Assembly (NCBI GenBank): GCA_012799185.1
Contig: JAAZLS010000037.1
Location: forward strand, 1 to 38,112
Length of the DNA stretch: 38,112 nt
Reading direction: 5' to 3'
From: Bacillota bacterium
GTDB lineage: Bacteria; Bacillota; Dethiobacteria; DTU022
In this document: in pieces, positions 16,952 through 24,691 of the stretch
Position numbering within the stretch: the stretch's first letter is position 1
Layout: the number at the start of each line of letters is the position of its first letter
Notes under the pieces: model-generated
The model's input: the letters and a program-made list of their open reading frames with translations, nothing else
Told to the model about the DNA's origin: nothing
Database searches by the model: none
Position numbers and translations under genes: made by a program

Positions 16952-16987
16952 GTGTAAAATACGGTATGCCCCCGCGGGGGCATACCG
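16952..16987 (-). terminator. Perfect 26-bp palindromic terminator after sspF
   Basis: Positions 16962-16987 are a perfect 13+13 inverted repeat with the centre CCCCCG|CGGGGG. On the minus strand it is followed by TATTTTACAC. It starts 7 nt past the sspF stop. Confidence 0.8.
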
Positions 16988-16993
16988 GCCACC

Positions 16994-17182
16994 TTATTGA
17001 TGATTCTTATTATTGGGGAGTGATTGTTCGGCTCTCTCGATAGCTTTCCTAACGATATTGCCGCACTGTCGGGAGGTAACACTGCCCCATCCCTCCCGGC
17101 GAACCAGGTCGAGCACACCCAGATCTTCAGCGATTTCTAATTTTAAGTCCTCAGACATAACCGGTCGCCGTCGTCTGGTCAC
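16994..17182 (-). CDS. sspF: Alpha/beta-type small acid-soluble spore protein (SspF-like)
   Basis: A 62-residue SASP. The alpha/beta-type core is present: LKLEIAEDLGVLDLV, then GWGSVTSRQCGNIVRKAIERAEQ, and the N-terminus RRRRPVMSED resembles B. subtilis SspF (RRRGVMSDE). SASPs coat and protect spore DNA. The GTG start (17180-17182) has AAGGAG 10 nt upstream. The order veg-sspF-ispE equals that of B. subtilis. A veg terminator precedes it, so separate forespore transcription is expected, but no convincing sigma-G promoter was found. Confidence 0.93.
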   Translation of the reverse strand: MTRRRRPVMSEDLKLEIAEDLGVLDLVRREGWGSVTSRQCGNIVRKAIERAEQSLPNNKNHQ

Positions 17183-17272
17183 CAGGTATCAGCTCCTTTT
17201 TGGTGGCAGTATAGTTTAATAAAAAAAACGGTTTTTATCCCGAGAGTTCATGGTGGAAATAACAACTTTTTC

Positions 17273-17303
17273 AAAAAAAAAGCCGGCTCCTGGGAGCTCC
17301 GGC
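17273..17303 (-). terminator. Rho-independent terminator after veg
   Basis: The stem GCCGG ... CCGGC (17282-17303) is followed on the minus strand by nine T. It lies about 28 nt past the veg stop codon. Confidence 0.88.
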
Positions 17304-17330
17304 TTCTAGCCAACTGTCTTTAATCCTCTA

Positions 17331-17597
17331 CTAGAGGCTGGCGGAACGACACCCTTTCCCTTCCCCAAATGTCAGCTCTACCGTCTCTGTGAGTACATCC
17401 GCATAGGTAAAAGATAGTCGTTGGAAATAGTTTGATTCATCTACCCGGACGACAAATATAGAAGGATATATGCTTTCTAGAACCCCTTCTTTTTCGTAAG
17501 TTCTTCGGCGTCCCCGATTGGCCTTGAGTCTAATCCGTTCCCCAACGTGAGGTTCCAGCTGTTTGCGTATTTTACGCAATACATCTTTCCCCGTCAA
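17331..17597 (-). CDS. veg: Veg family protein
   Basis: An 88-residue Veg protein, matching the family in length and in sequence (HVGERIRLKANRGRRRTYEKEGVLESIYPSIFVVRVD ... RLSFTYADVLTETVEL). In B. subtilis Veg is highly expressed and affects biofilm matrix gene regulation; its molecular action is not settled. The start is TTG (17595-17597) with AAAGGTGG 8 nt upstream. It is driven by a consensus promoter, the counterpart of the well-known Pveg, and is closed by its own terminator. Confidence 0.95.
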   Translation of the reverse strand: MTGKDVLRKIRKQLEPHVGERIRLKANRGRRRTYEKEGVLESIYPSIFVVRVDESNYFQRLSFTYADVLTETVELTFGEGKGCRSASL

Positions 17598-17633
17598 TTA
17601 TAAAACCACCTTTGATTTACTACAAACAAGCTG

Positions 17634-17662
17634 ATTATAGCATAAATTGATAGGATTGTCAA
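17634..17662 (-). promoter_or_regulatory. Consensus sigma-A promoter (Pveg-like)
   Basis: TTGACA (17657-17662), a 17-nt spacer and TATAAT (17634-17639): a perfect match to the vegetative consensus, about 37 nt before the veg start codon. Confidence 0.95.
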
Positions 17663-17700
17663 CAATTTGGGGCTTTGCAAGGGAGTGAAAGTATGTTATG

Positions 17701-18177
17701 TTAGCGGGTAAACCGATCAGCCACATTGGAGGCGCCGTAGGATTCAGGTTTTATCCGCGCACTATATCCGCTGCCGATCACCATTCCTACCACCTCTTTA
17801 ATGATTCCCCGGGTCTCCCCCTTTTCACCTACATCAAGATGAATCTCGATATTTGGCTCGTCATGGCCATTTCTGGCCAATTTTTTGGTTAAATGGCTTG
17901 CTACCTCCAAACTCAAGAAGGTCTCATAATAGATGCGCTGACGAAGGCTGGCCATAAAAGGCTGCCTCTGTTTTTGAAAAAAATAACGCCCCCCTTTGCC
18001 CACACGGTGAATAACAATAGCGGTAACAAATACTACGCTCTCCCCAAAATAGGCGTGGGAGTCGGTCCCAATGATCAATTTATAGCTTTCTTCGGGTTGG
18101 GAACTTATATAATTCATCAAGTCGTGAAAAACTTCTTTAAAACTGAGCTTGCCCCGTGAAGGGCTGTAGAAGTGCAT
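17701..18177 (-). CDS. YkuK family RNase H-like protein (DUF458)
   Basis: A 158-residue protein of the DUF458/YkuK family, which has an RNase H-like fold. Visible landmarks are FHDLMNYISSQPEESYKLIIGTDSHAY (an Asp-containing first strand), YYETFLSLEVASHL and the C-terminal IEIHLDVGEKGETRGIIKEVVGMVIG with further acidic residues. Catalytic activity has not been shown for the family to my knowledge. In B. subtilis this slot between ksgA and veg holds yabG, so this is a replacement. The ATG has AAGGGA 8 nt upstream and lies 14 nt past rsmA, suggesting cotranscription. Confidence 0.88.
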   Translation of the reverse strand: MHFYSPSRGKLSFKEVFHDLMNYISSQPEESYKLIIGTDSHAYFGESVVFVTAIVIHRVGKGGRYFFQKQRQPFMASLRQRIYYETFLSLEVASHLTKKLARNGHDEPNIEIHLDVGEKGETRGIIKEVVGMVIGSGYSARIKPESYGASNVADRFTR

Positions 18178-18191
18178 CTGGCAGTCCCTTC

Positions 18192-19076
18192 TTAGAATAG
18201 TCTGCTACTTTCATTATAAATTAACCGGCCCAGGTTTGCAAATTCACCACCGGACAGGGTTTCTGGACGGCGGCGGGGATCGATATCCGCGGCCTGCAAT
18301 ATTTTTAAGGCCCTCTCTTTTCCCCAGGGGAAGGTACGCAAGAGACCGTTTAGTATAGTTTTGCGCCTAAACCGAAAAACACCCTTTACCACCTGCCAGA
18401 AAATAGGCTCCTGGGAGGGCTCTAACAGGGGTGAGCGGGGTTTCAAGGAGACTACCGCCGACTCCACCTCCGGGCGGGGCCAAAACAGATGCCGGGGGAC
18501 CAGGAATAAAATAGTGCCGGAGATATAATACTGGCTTAATACCGACAGGCTACCATACTCTTTGCTTCCCGGGGGAGAGACCAGGCGCCGGGCCACCTCG
18601 GCCTGCAGCATAATTACTGCCTTTGAAAAAGGAAAGCGCTGCTCCATAAGCCGGTACAGCAGCGGAGAAGAGATACTATAAGGGAGATTGGATAATAACT
18701 TTACCCGGGCTTTTTGCCCAAAATGGCTCTGAATAAGATCGGCCCATGTTACCTCTAAAGCATCACCGTGGAGCGGTTGGACCAGGGGATAGGGACGAAA
18801 TAGATCCTGCATCAGGTTAAATAACCCGGTATCAATCTCCAGGGCCAGTACCCTGGCCCCCCGGCGGGCCAGGGGCAGCGTTAACGCACCGAGACCCGGG
18901 CCGATCTCGATAACCCTGTCTCCCGGCTCCACCCCCGCCGCTTCAACAATTTTTATCGCCGTCGCCCTATCTACTAGGAAATTTTGCCCCCGGCCTTTCT
19001 GGGGCCGTAAACCATACTTTTTAAAAATAGAAACTACCTCCCGGGAGGAGATAGGAACGGTAATATCTTGGGACAC
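18192..19076 (-). CDS. rsmA: 16S rRNA dimethyladenosine transferase
   Basis: A 294-residue KsgA/RsmA, which dimethylates two adjacent adenosines near the 3' end of 16S rRNA. It shows the N-terminal GQNFLVDRATA motif, SAM motif I (VIEIGPGLGALTLPLA) and motif IV with catalytic NLPYSISSPLL. The start is GTG with AGGAGTG 5 nt upstream. It lies 26 nt behind yabE. The RNase M5 gene (rnmV), usually between yabE and ksgA in Bacillus, is absent here. Confidence 0.97.
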   Translation of the reverse strand: MSQDITVPISSREVVSIFKKYGLRPQKGRGQNFLVDRATAIKIVEAAGVEPGDRVIEIGPGLGALTLPLARRGARVLALEIDTGLFNLMQDLFRPYPLVQPLHGDALEVTWADLIQSHFGQKARVKLLSNLPYSISSPLLYRLMEQRFPFSKAVIMLQAEVARRLVSPPGSKEYGSLSVLSQYYISGTILFLVPRHLFWPRPEVESAVVSLKPRSPLLEPSQEPIFWQVVKGVFRFRRKTILNGLLRTFPWGKERALKILQAADIDPRRRPETLSGGEFANLGRLIYNESSRLF

Positions 19077-19102
19077 TTTTTCACTCCTGCTTAGACGTAG
19101 GT

Positions 19103-20101
19103 TTATTCTTCATCCAAGAGATATAGGTTAATCCTCTTCCGCAACCCAAATTTCCGAGCATCCTGATGCAGATCGAACAACAGATCCAGGCGCTCCCCCT
19201 GGATCGCCCCCCCTGTATCTTCGGCAACCGCAAAGCCGATCCCTTCCAAGTACAGGAGGGTACCCAGGGGAATTATGCGGGGATCGACCGCAACGATACG
19301 GGGTGATTCTAAGGTTCCCTCCCCCTGGACCGCCCTTTTTCCGGTGCAGGTATAGCCATCGTTGTAACAGCCTGTACATTGGGAATGGCCCCGGCTATTT
19401 AAGGGGCAACCGGAACCGGGGGTTCCGGGACAATAGGCCGTAGCCCCAAATTCCAAAACCCGGTTGACCTTCTTTCCGGTAACCATTTCACCGGTCTCCG
19501 GCATACTCGTCAGGGCACCGCTTTCGGTAAAACCGCCTTCCAAGAGGAGGTCCAGCCCGGCCTCTTCTTTAGCCACCGGTCTCTCCAGCCAGCGATCACC
19601 GGTCAGCTCTCCCCGGGCCAGGTTGAGCTTCTTGAGACGCTCTTCCTCCAACGCCCCCTGGATAGCAGGAGCGACTTCTTCCCCCGCCCAGATCTTAATT
19701 TCAGCCCGGGGGTAAAGCATCCCCTCCGGAACAACCCGGTCGCCGGGGCCAAGCAGGAATCCGGCCGCCTGTAAAAGGGAGCGCACCGGTTGCCGGACCG
19801 TCCAAATTTCAGTGACCCTACCCTCTTCCAGTATAAATACCGGGAAGGTATCCAAATCGTTCCCGCCCCGATCGGTAGTAGGAGGGCTAAAAACCGCCAC
19901 CCGGCTACTTACCGGGGCGGTCTCCGGGCCGGCAGCATCCAGGTAGAGTGCAAAGACTACCAACCCGGTAGCAAGGATATAAATCACCAGGAGATGCCGG
20001 GCAATGATGCCCGTCAACCCCGGCCAACGGACCGCACCGCTTAAGGTGCCCGGCACCGGTCGCAGTTCTACATACCTGTTTCCAGGGATACCCGTACTCA
20101 T
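19103..20101 (-). CDS. yabE: YabE-like cell-wall protein with DUF348 and 3D domains
   Basis: A 332-residue exported protein. An N-terminal transmembrane or signal segment (about 33-51) is followed by one DUF348 domain (about 85-137, TEIWTVRQPVRSLLQAAGF) and a C-terminal 3D (three-Asp) domain with the catalytic Asp pattern: VAVDPRIIPLGT, AVAEDTGGAIQG and RLDLLF. The 3D domain has a double-psi beta-barrel like lytic transglycosylase MltA, so peptidoglycan cleavage is likely. An insert of about 35 residues before the first Asp has six Cys (CPGTPGSGC ... CTGC). No G5 domain is seen. Start ATG has GGAGG upstream. Confidence 0.9.
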   Translation of the reverse strand: MSTGIPGNRYVELRPVPGTLSGAVRWPGLTGIIARHLLVIYILATGLVVFALYLDAAGPETAPVSSRVAVFSPPTTDRGGNDLDTFPVFILEEGRVTEIWTVRQPVRSLLQAAGFLLGPGDRVVPEGMLYPRAEIKIWAGEEVAPAIQGALEEERLKKLNLARGELTGDRWLERPVAKEEAGLDLLLEGGFTESGALTSMPETGEMVTGKKVNRVLEFGATAYCPGTPGSGCPLNSRGHSQCTGCYNDGYTCTGKRAVQGEGTLESPRIVAVDPRIIPLGTLLYLEGIGFAVAEDTGGAIQGERLDLLFDLHQDARKFGLRKRINLYLLDEE

Positions 20102-20216
20102 TTGCCCTTCCTCCCCTCCCTTTTTCTCTCTTTATTGCTTCTCTCTTTACCTGAAGGGCTATTATCTCCGCACCGGGAATAATTATGCGGATATTTACCC
20201 GGTGGAGGGGGGAAGA

Positions 20217-20245
20217 ATGACAGTGGGGGTTAATTGCCTTATAAT
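20217..20245 (+). promoter_or_regulatory. Sigma-A promoter for SCP2-domain gene
   Basis: ATGACA (20217-20222), a 17-nt spacer and TATAAT (20240-20245) on the plus strand, about 58 nt before the GTG start. Confidence 0.75.
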
Positions 20246-20302
20246 AAACCTAAACTTGGGGGTAGGCGAGAAAAGCCAGGCGACCCCGGGGAGGGAAGAG
20301 GC

Positions 20303-20629
20303 GTGGCCTTTAACGAAAACATGGAGGCTTTAAATAATATGCTTAAGCTGGTTGATCCTTCTAAACTTGAAGGAATAAACGCCATATGCCAGCTTGAACT
20401 TACGGGAGACGGGGGCGGAGTAGCCCAGATAAAGACCCATGAGGGGACGATTGAGGTCCGGGAGGGAACTCCCGGCTCCCCGGATATTACTATTAGGATG
20501 GCGGGGACCGATTTTCCCTCCCTCCTTAGCGGCCAACTAAATGCAGTGGCAGCATTTATGACCGGCCGTATAAAAATAGATGGTGATATGTCGCTGGTAT
20601 TTAAACTACAGAAGCTGTTAGGCGGTTAA
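20303..20629 (+). CDS. SCP2 sterol-binding domain protein
   Basis: A 108-residue stand-alone SCP2 domain (ICQLELTGDGGGVAQIKTHEG, then PDITIRMAGTDFPSLLSGQLNAVAAFMTGRIKIDGDMSLVFKLQKLL), a fold that makes a hydrophobic tunnel for lipids or acyl chains. In bacteria the ligand is usually unknown. I chose GTG at 20303-20305, with GGAGGG upstream, over a longer frame starting at 20234 that would overlap the promoter. It is one of only three plus-strand genes here and has its own promoter. It ends against the terminator shared with the convergent RlpA-like gene. Confidence 0.9.
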   Translation: MAFNENMEALNNMLKLVDPSKLEGINAICQLELTGDGGGVAQIKTHEGTIEVREGTPGSPDITIRMAGTDFPSLLSGQLNAVAAFMTGRIKIDGDMSLVFKLQKLLGG

Positions 20630-20636
20630 TAGGCCC

Positions 20637-20672
20637 AAAAAAAAACCGGGTAGCCCAAGCTAGGCTACCCGG
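20637..20672 (-). terminator. Terminator of the RlpA-like gene (between convergent genes)
   Basis: A 10-bp stem CCGGGTAGCC / GGCTACCCGG (20646-20672) is followed on the minus strand by nine T. It may also slow plus-strand transcription from the SCP2 gene, although that side has no U-tract. Confidence 0.92.
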
Positions 20673-20688
20673 CTGAACTCTGGTTAAC

Positions 20689-21348
20689 TTAATCCATTAT
20701 CTCAATTTTTACCGGTCCAACTCCGTAGGAAACCAGCCCGATCTCCGCCGCCGCCGCCCGCGATAGGTCCAGAACCAGGCCATAGTTGAAGGGACCGCGA
20801 TCATTTACCCGTACCACTACACTTTTCCCGGTATCGAGGGAGGTTACCTTTAACCGGGTGCCGAAAGGCAACTCCCGGTGAGCGGCAGTAAAATCGGCTG
20901 AATCAAAAATTTCCCCGCTGGCGGTGGGGCAACCGTCCAGATCATCGCCTCCCCCGTACCAGGTGGCCAGGCCCTCAATTACCGTGTCCACCCGTTCTCC
21001 CCGGGAGAGCGGCGGGACGGCGGCCGACTCCGGAAGCTCTGCTTCCTCCGGCGATCTTTCCCCGGACGGCCCTGCCGGGAGAACCGGTTCTCTCTCCCCG
21101 GCCGGCGGTTCAACCGTTACCTTTTTATCTGGCGACTGCTCCACCTCCAGCCCGGCGTGAAGCTGCCAGTTACCTTTTAATTGCTGGTTTTCCCCCCCGG
21201 AAGCAGTATTTTCCGGGCATTCACCCGGGGAAGGGACCCTCAGTACCGCCCAACCTCCAAAACAGAGGGTGAAAATAAAGGCTGAACAGAGCGCTATCTT
21301 TGTCCTTGTTGACAATTCCAATAGATGCGAAATCAGTGAAGCTTTCAT
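20689..21348 (-). CDS. RlpA-like double-psi beta-barrel cell-wall protein
   Basis: A 219-residue exported protein. A hydrophobic N-terminal segment (about 19-35) is followed by a low-complexity Pro/Glu/Gly linker (about 45-120), then an RlpA domain: EGLATWYGGGDDLDGCPTASGEIFD, AAHRELPFGTRLKVT and VVVRVNDRGPFN with the conserved Asp, and LDLSRAAAAEIG. RlpA proteins cleave denuded glycan strands; function is inferred from the family. The ATG has AAGGAGG upstream. A sigma-E-like promoter in front suggests mother-cell expression and hence a role in spore wall remodelling, which is inference. Confidence 0.9.
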   Translation of the reverse strand: MKASLISHLLELSTRTKIALCSAFIFTLCFGGWAVLRVPSPGECPENTASGGENQQLKGNWQLHAGLEVEQSPDKKVTVEPPAGEREPVLPAGPSGERSPEEAELPESAAVPPLSRGERVDTVIEGLATWYGGGDDLDGCPTASGEIFDSADFTAAHRELPFGTRLKVTSLDTGKSVVVRVNDRGPFNYGLVLDLSRAAAAEIGLVSYGVGPVKIEIMD

Positions 21349-21401
21349 CCCATCTTCCTCCTTTAGCTTACACTGGGCTCGCTGTTTAGGGTATATAAAA
21401 T

Positions 21402-21429
21402 AGTGTATGCACCTCGCTTAGATAATAGC
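21402..21429 (-). promoter_or_regulatory. Possible sigma-E promoter for RlpA-like gene
   Basis: GCTATT (21424-21429), a 14-nt spacer and CATACACT (21402-21409). The B. subtilis sigma-E pattern is about CATATT, 14 nt, CATACAnT, so the -10 agrees well and the -35 partly. Confidence 0.42.
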
Positions 21430-21444
21430 ACAGACCGGCGCGAG

Positions 21445-22215
21445 CTATGGCATCCCAAAAAGACGGCAGGCATTGTCCCATATTATAGCTGCTAGCGCCT
21501 CTACCTTCAAGCCCCGGATCCGAGCCACCTGCCGGTAAGTTTCGGCAATATAGGCCGGCTCATTCCGCTTCCCCCGGAAAGGCTGGGGAGCCAGGTAGGG
21601 ACAATCGGTCTCCAGGAGAAGCCGGTCCAGGGGAATTGTTTTTACCAGTTCCTGCAAAGTAGAGCGGGGGTAGGTAACCGGCCCGGCTAAAGATAGGTAG
21701 AACCCTTTCCTAAGAAAAGCCTGGGCCCACCGGCGATCACCGTTAAAGCAATGCATGACTCCCCGCCGGGCGGACAGCGGCTCCTCTTTAATAATCCGGA
21801 AGGTTTGAGGTAGCGCCTCCCGGGTATGGATTATTACAGGTTTATCCAGCTTAACTGCCAGCTGAAGATGCTGACGAAATATTTGCTCCTGAACGGGCGG
21901 AGGAGATAATAAGCGATAAAAATCGAGGCCCGTCTCACCGATGGCGACCACCCGGGGATTTTCGGCTAATAGGGCCAGTTGTTCAAAGTCGGAGGAGGTC
22001 ACCCCGGCAGCGTCATGGGGGTGAAAGCCCACCGCAGCCTTAATCTGCGGGTACTTTAAGGAAAGAGAAATTGATCGGCGGGAGCTTTCAATACCGGTGC
22101 CCACATCGAGCATCGCGGCTACCCCCGCCTGCCTCGCCCGCGCCAACACTTTTTCTAGGTCCCCCGCGAAATCGGGAGCATTTAGGTGGGCATGGGTATC
22201 GACCAGGCGGGCCAT
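21445..22215 (-). CDS. tatD: TatD family metal-dependent deoxyribonuclease
   Basis: A 256-residue TatD/YabD. Metal ligands of the TIM-barrel hydrolase are visible: DTHAHLN near the N-terminus, GETGLDFYR (about 93-101), IIHTREA, MHCFNGD and the C-terminal LLLETDCPYLAP. Family members have DNase activity linked to DNA repair. Its ATG overlaps the metG stop by one base (TGATG), so the two are translationally coupled, as in the metS-yabD pair of B. subtilis. Confidence 0.96.
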   Translation of the reverse strand: MARLVDTHAHLNAPDFAGDLEKVLARARQAGVAAMLDVGTGIESSRRSISLSLKYPQIKAAVGFHPHDAAGVTSSDFEQLALLAENPRVVAIGETGLDFYRLLSPPPVQEQIFRQHLQLAVKLDKPVIIHTREALPQTFRIIKEEPLSARRGVMHCFNGDRRWAQAFLRKGFYLSLAGPVTYPRSTLQELVKTIPLDRLLLETDCPYLAPQPFRGKRNEPAYIAETYRQVARIRGLKVEALAAIIWDNACRLFGMP

Positions 22216-24173
22216 CAGCTGATTTTACAACCCGGTGTTACCGGCTGATCTACCGTAGTTAACGCCAGGCGCTCCTTGCCGTCTACCGCCGCCAGCAGCA
22301 TCCCCTCAGAGAGAATGCCCCGTAGCTTAACCGGTTGAAGATTGGCTACAAACAGCACCTGCAGGCCGGTCAATTGATCGGGTCGGTAATGTTGGGCCAG
22401 ACCGGCTACCACCCGGCGCTGCCCCTCTTGCCCCAAATCAACCTTTACCTCCAGCAGCCGATCTGTTCCCGGTACTTTGGCAGCTTCTATAATCCGGGCT
22501 ACCCGCAGATCAACGCGGCGCAACTGTTCTAAGGTAATTAAACCCGGTGCAGCCGCTTCCCCTGGTGGCGGTACAGCAGCGGAACCGGTTGCCTCCATCT
22601 CCAGCTTCGGCCGGTTCCATGCTAGCTCCTCCGGCAGGTTGCGCCGGGGAAAGAGATCCTCTCCACGGGCAACCCTTGTCCCGGGTTCAAGCCGCCCCCA
22701 GCTCCCCAGGCTGTCCCAAGTGTGAAGCTCTCCCCGGTGCCCTATCCCAAGCTGTTCCCAAATGCGGGCCGGGGTCCGGGGCATAAACGGCCCCACCATA
22801 ACCGCCACAAAACGGATGCTTTCCACCAGGTTATAGATAACGGTCTGCAGACGTCCCGACCGGTCCGGACTACAGGCCAGCTCCCAGGGTAAATTCTCAT
22901 CGATATACTTATTGCTACGGCTAACCAGCCGCCATAAAGCGGCCAGGGCATTACTAATCTTCAGCTTATCCATTGCCTCTTCCATCAGTAACGGGGTCTG
23001 CAAGGCCATTTTACTTAACTCCTCATCGCCGGGCCCGCCCTCCGCTGGGGTGGGAAGGAGCCCCTCAAAATAACGCTCAACCATGGTCAGGGTACGGCTC
23101 ACCAGGTTGCCAAAATCATTGGCCAGGTCGGTATTAATCCGGTTAACCAGGGCCTCCAGGCTAAAGGTGCCGTCCACCCCAAAGGGAATCTCCCGTAACA
23201 AAAAGTATCGGACCGCATCGGAACCGTAGCGTTCAACTAAAACCCGGGGATCGATCACATTGCCCTTTGATTTAGACATCTTGCCCCCCTCCAGCAGTAA
23301 CCACCCGTGTCCAAACACGGTGCGGGGCAGGGGAAGATCTAGGGCCATTAAAAATATAGGCCAGTAAATAGTATGAAATCGTAGAATATCCTTACCAATC
23401 AGATGCAGGTCCGCCGGCCAGTAGCGCTCCATCAGGCTATCCGCCTCTCCATAATTCAAAGCGGTAATATAGTTGGATAGGGCGTCCAGCCAGACGTATA
23501 TAACATGTTCGGGGTCAAAGGGAACCGGGATCCCCCAGCCGAAGGAGGTACGAGAAACCGAAAGATCTTGTAACCCGGGCCGGAGAAAATTGTTAACCAT
23601 TTCATTTTTCCGCGAAACCGGCTGAATAAATTCTGGGTGGGTTTCAATATATTCAAGCAGGCGAGGGGCATAGCGCGACATCCGGAAAAAATAACACTCT
23701 TCCTTTACCAGCTCCACCGGTCGCCCACAGTCAGGGCATGCTCCTCCCTGCAGCTCCCTCTCTTGCCAGTAGGATTCACAGGGGGTACAGTACCAACCCT
23801 CGTAATGGCCCTTGTAAATATCCCCCTGCTCATAGAAACGTTTAAAGATTTCTGCTACCTTTTCTTTATGTCGCCCTTCGGTCGTACGGATAAAATCATC
23901 GTATTCAATATCTAATAACCGCCATAGCTCCTTGATCCAGCTCACAATTTCATCGACAAATTCCCTTGGGGGTTTACCAGCTCGATCAGCCTGCCGTTGA
24001 ATCTTCTGCCCATGCTCATCGGTTCCGGTTAAGAAGTGGACATCGTAACCGAGAGCCCTTTTAAACCGGGCGATTGCATCTGCCGCTACCGTAGTATAGG
24101 AATTCCCAATATGTAGCTTATTACTGGGATAATAGATCGGCGTGGTGATATAGAAAGATTTACGCTGGTCCAC
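22215..24173 (-). CDS. metG: Methionyl-tRNA synthetase
   Basis: A 652-residue class Ia synthetase charging tRNA-Met. It has the HIGH-type motif HIGN (21-24), a zinc knuckle (CTPCESYW ... CPDCGRP), the KMSKS loop (GGKMSKSKGNVIDP) and a C-terminal EMAP/Trbp-type tRNA-binding domain (LRRVDLRVARIIEAAKVPGTDRLLEVKVDLG). I chose GTG at 24171-24173, with AAAGGAGG in front; an upstream frame to 24209 would begin close to the promoter. A strong promoter lies 43 nt upstream and no T-box is present. Confidence 0.97.
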   Translation of the reverse strand: MDQRKSFYITTPIYYPSNKLHIGNSYTTVAADAIARFKRALGYDVHFLTGTDEHGQKIQRQADRAGKPPREFVDEIVSWIKELWRLLDIEYDDFIRTTEGRHKEKVAEIFKRFYEQGDIYKGHYEGWYCTPCESYWQERELQGGACPDCGRPVELVKEECYFFRMSRYAPRLLEYIETHPEFIQPVSRKNEMVNNFLRPGLQDLSVSRTSFGWGIPVPFDPEHVIYVWLDALSNYITALNYGEADSLMERYWPADLHLIGKDILRFHTIYWPIFLMALDLPLPRTVFGHGWLLLEGGKMSKSKGNVIDPRVLVERYGSDAVRYFLLREIPFGVDGTFSLEALVNRINTDLANDFGNLVSRTLTMVERYFEGLLPTPAEGGPGDEELSKMALQTPLLMEEAMDKLKISNALAALWRLVSRSNKYIDENLPWELACSPDRSGRLQTVIYNLVESIRFVAVMVGPFMPRTPARIWEQLGIGHRGELHTWDSLGSWGRLEPGTRVARGEDLFPRRNLPEELAWNRPKLEMEATGSAAVPPPGEAAAPGLITLEQLRRVDLRVARIIEAAKVPGTDRLLEVKVDLGQEGQRRVVAGLAQHYRPDQLTGLQVLFVANLQPVKLRGILSEGMLLAAVDGKERLALTTVDQPVTPGCKIS

Positions 24174-24215
24174 GGTTATCCCTCCTTTATTCCGTACAAC
24201 CCAAAACATGACGTT

Positions 24216-24244
24216 ATTATACCAAACCGCCCTACCGGCTTCAA
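24216..24244 (-). promoter_or_regulatory. Sigma-A promoter for metG-tatD
   Basis: TTGAAG (24239-24244), a 17-nt spacer and TATAAT (24216-24221), with TGG directly before the -10 (extended -10). Confidence 0.75.
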
Positions 24245-24312
24245 GACAACCCGGGCAAAGGCAGGCCCGTTTGCCAGATTATTCACCCGGTTACTTTTTT
24301 TGGTTTCCCATG

Positions 24313-24340
24313 TTGCTTTTATGTCACAATATAGTATAAT
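24313..24340 (+). promoter_or_regulatory. Sigma-A promoter for abrB
   Basis: TTGCTT (24313-24318), a 16-nt spacer and TATAAT (24335-24340) on the plus strand, 42 nt before the TTG start. The region between metG and abrB thus carries divergent promoters about 95 bp apart. Confidence 0.7.
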
Positions 24341-24382
24341 TATACCAGGATTTGTCGAAATTTGTAATAAGGAGGGGCTGCT

Positions 24383-24634
24383 TTGAAATCTACGGGAATT
24401 GTTCGCAAAGTAGATGAACTGGGGAGGGTGGTTATTCCAATCGAACTACGGAGGAATCTGGGAATTAATGTAAGAGATGCCCTGGAGATCTACGTCGACG
24501 AGGAGAAAATTATACTTAAGAAATATGAGCCCGCCTGCATCTTTTGTGGAAACGCCAATGATATTAATCGTTTTCACAATCGGGCTGTTTGCCGGGATTG
24601 CATTAAAAAGATGAACGCACTGGAACAGGAGTAG
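24383..24634 (+). CDS. abrB: AbrB-family transition-state regulator with C-terminal zinc knuckle
   Basis: An 83-residue protein. The N-terminal 50 residues are nearly identical to B. subtilis AbrB (KSTGIVRKVDELGRVVIPIELRRNLGI ... DALEIYVDEEKIILKKYEP). The C-terminus differs: it carries CIFC and CRDC about 17 residues apart, a probable structural zinc site found in clostridial AbrB variants. AbrB is a tetrameric repressor of stationary-phase genes. The TTG start has GGAGGGG upstream. Its divergent position beside metG is like B. subtilis, and autoregulation is likely by family precedent. Confidence 0.93.
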   Translation: MKSTGIVRKVDELGRVVIPIELRRNLGINVRDALEIYVDEEKIILKKYEPACIFCGNANDINRFHNRAVCRDCIKKMNALEQE

Positions 24635-24691
24635 GGTTGATCTTTCAAACAGTACAGGATGGGCCTGTTCTCATAATATTGCCCAATGTAG

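Noticed and set aside
17183-17280. A sigma-G promoter for sspF.
   Set aside because: CTATACT resembles a -10 box, but no -35 box lies at 17-18 nt; the nearest GGATA is too far upstream.
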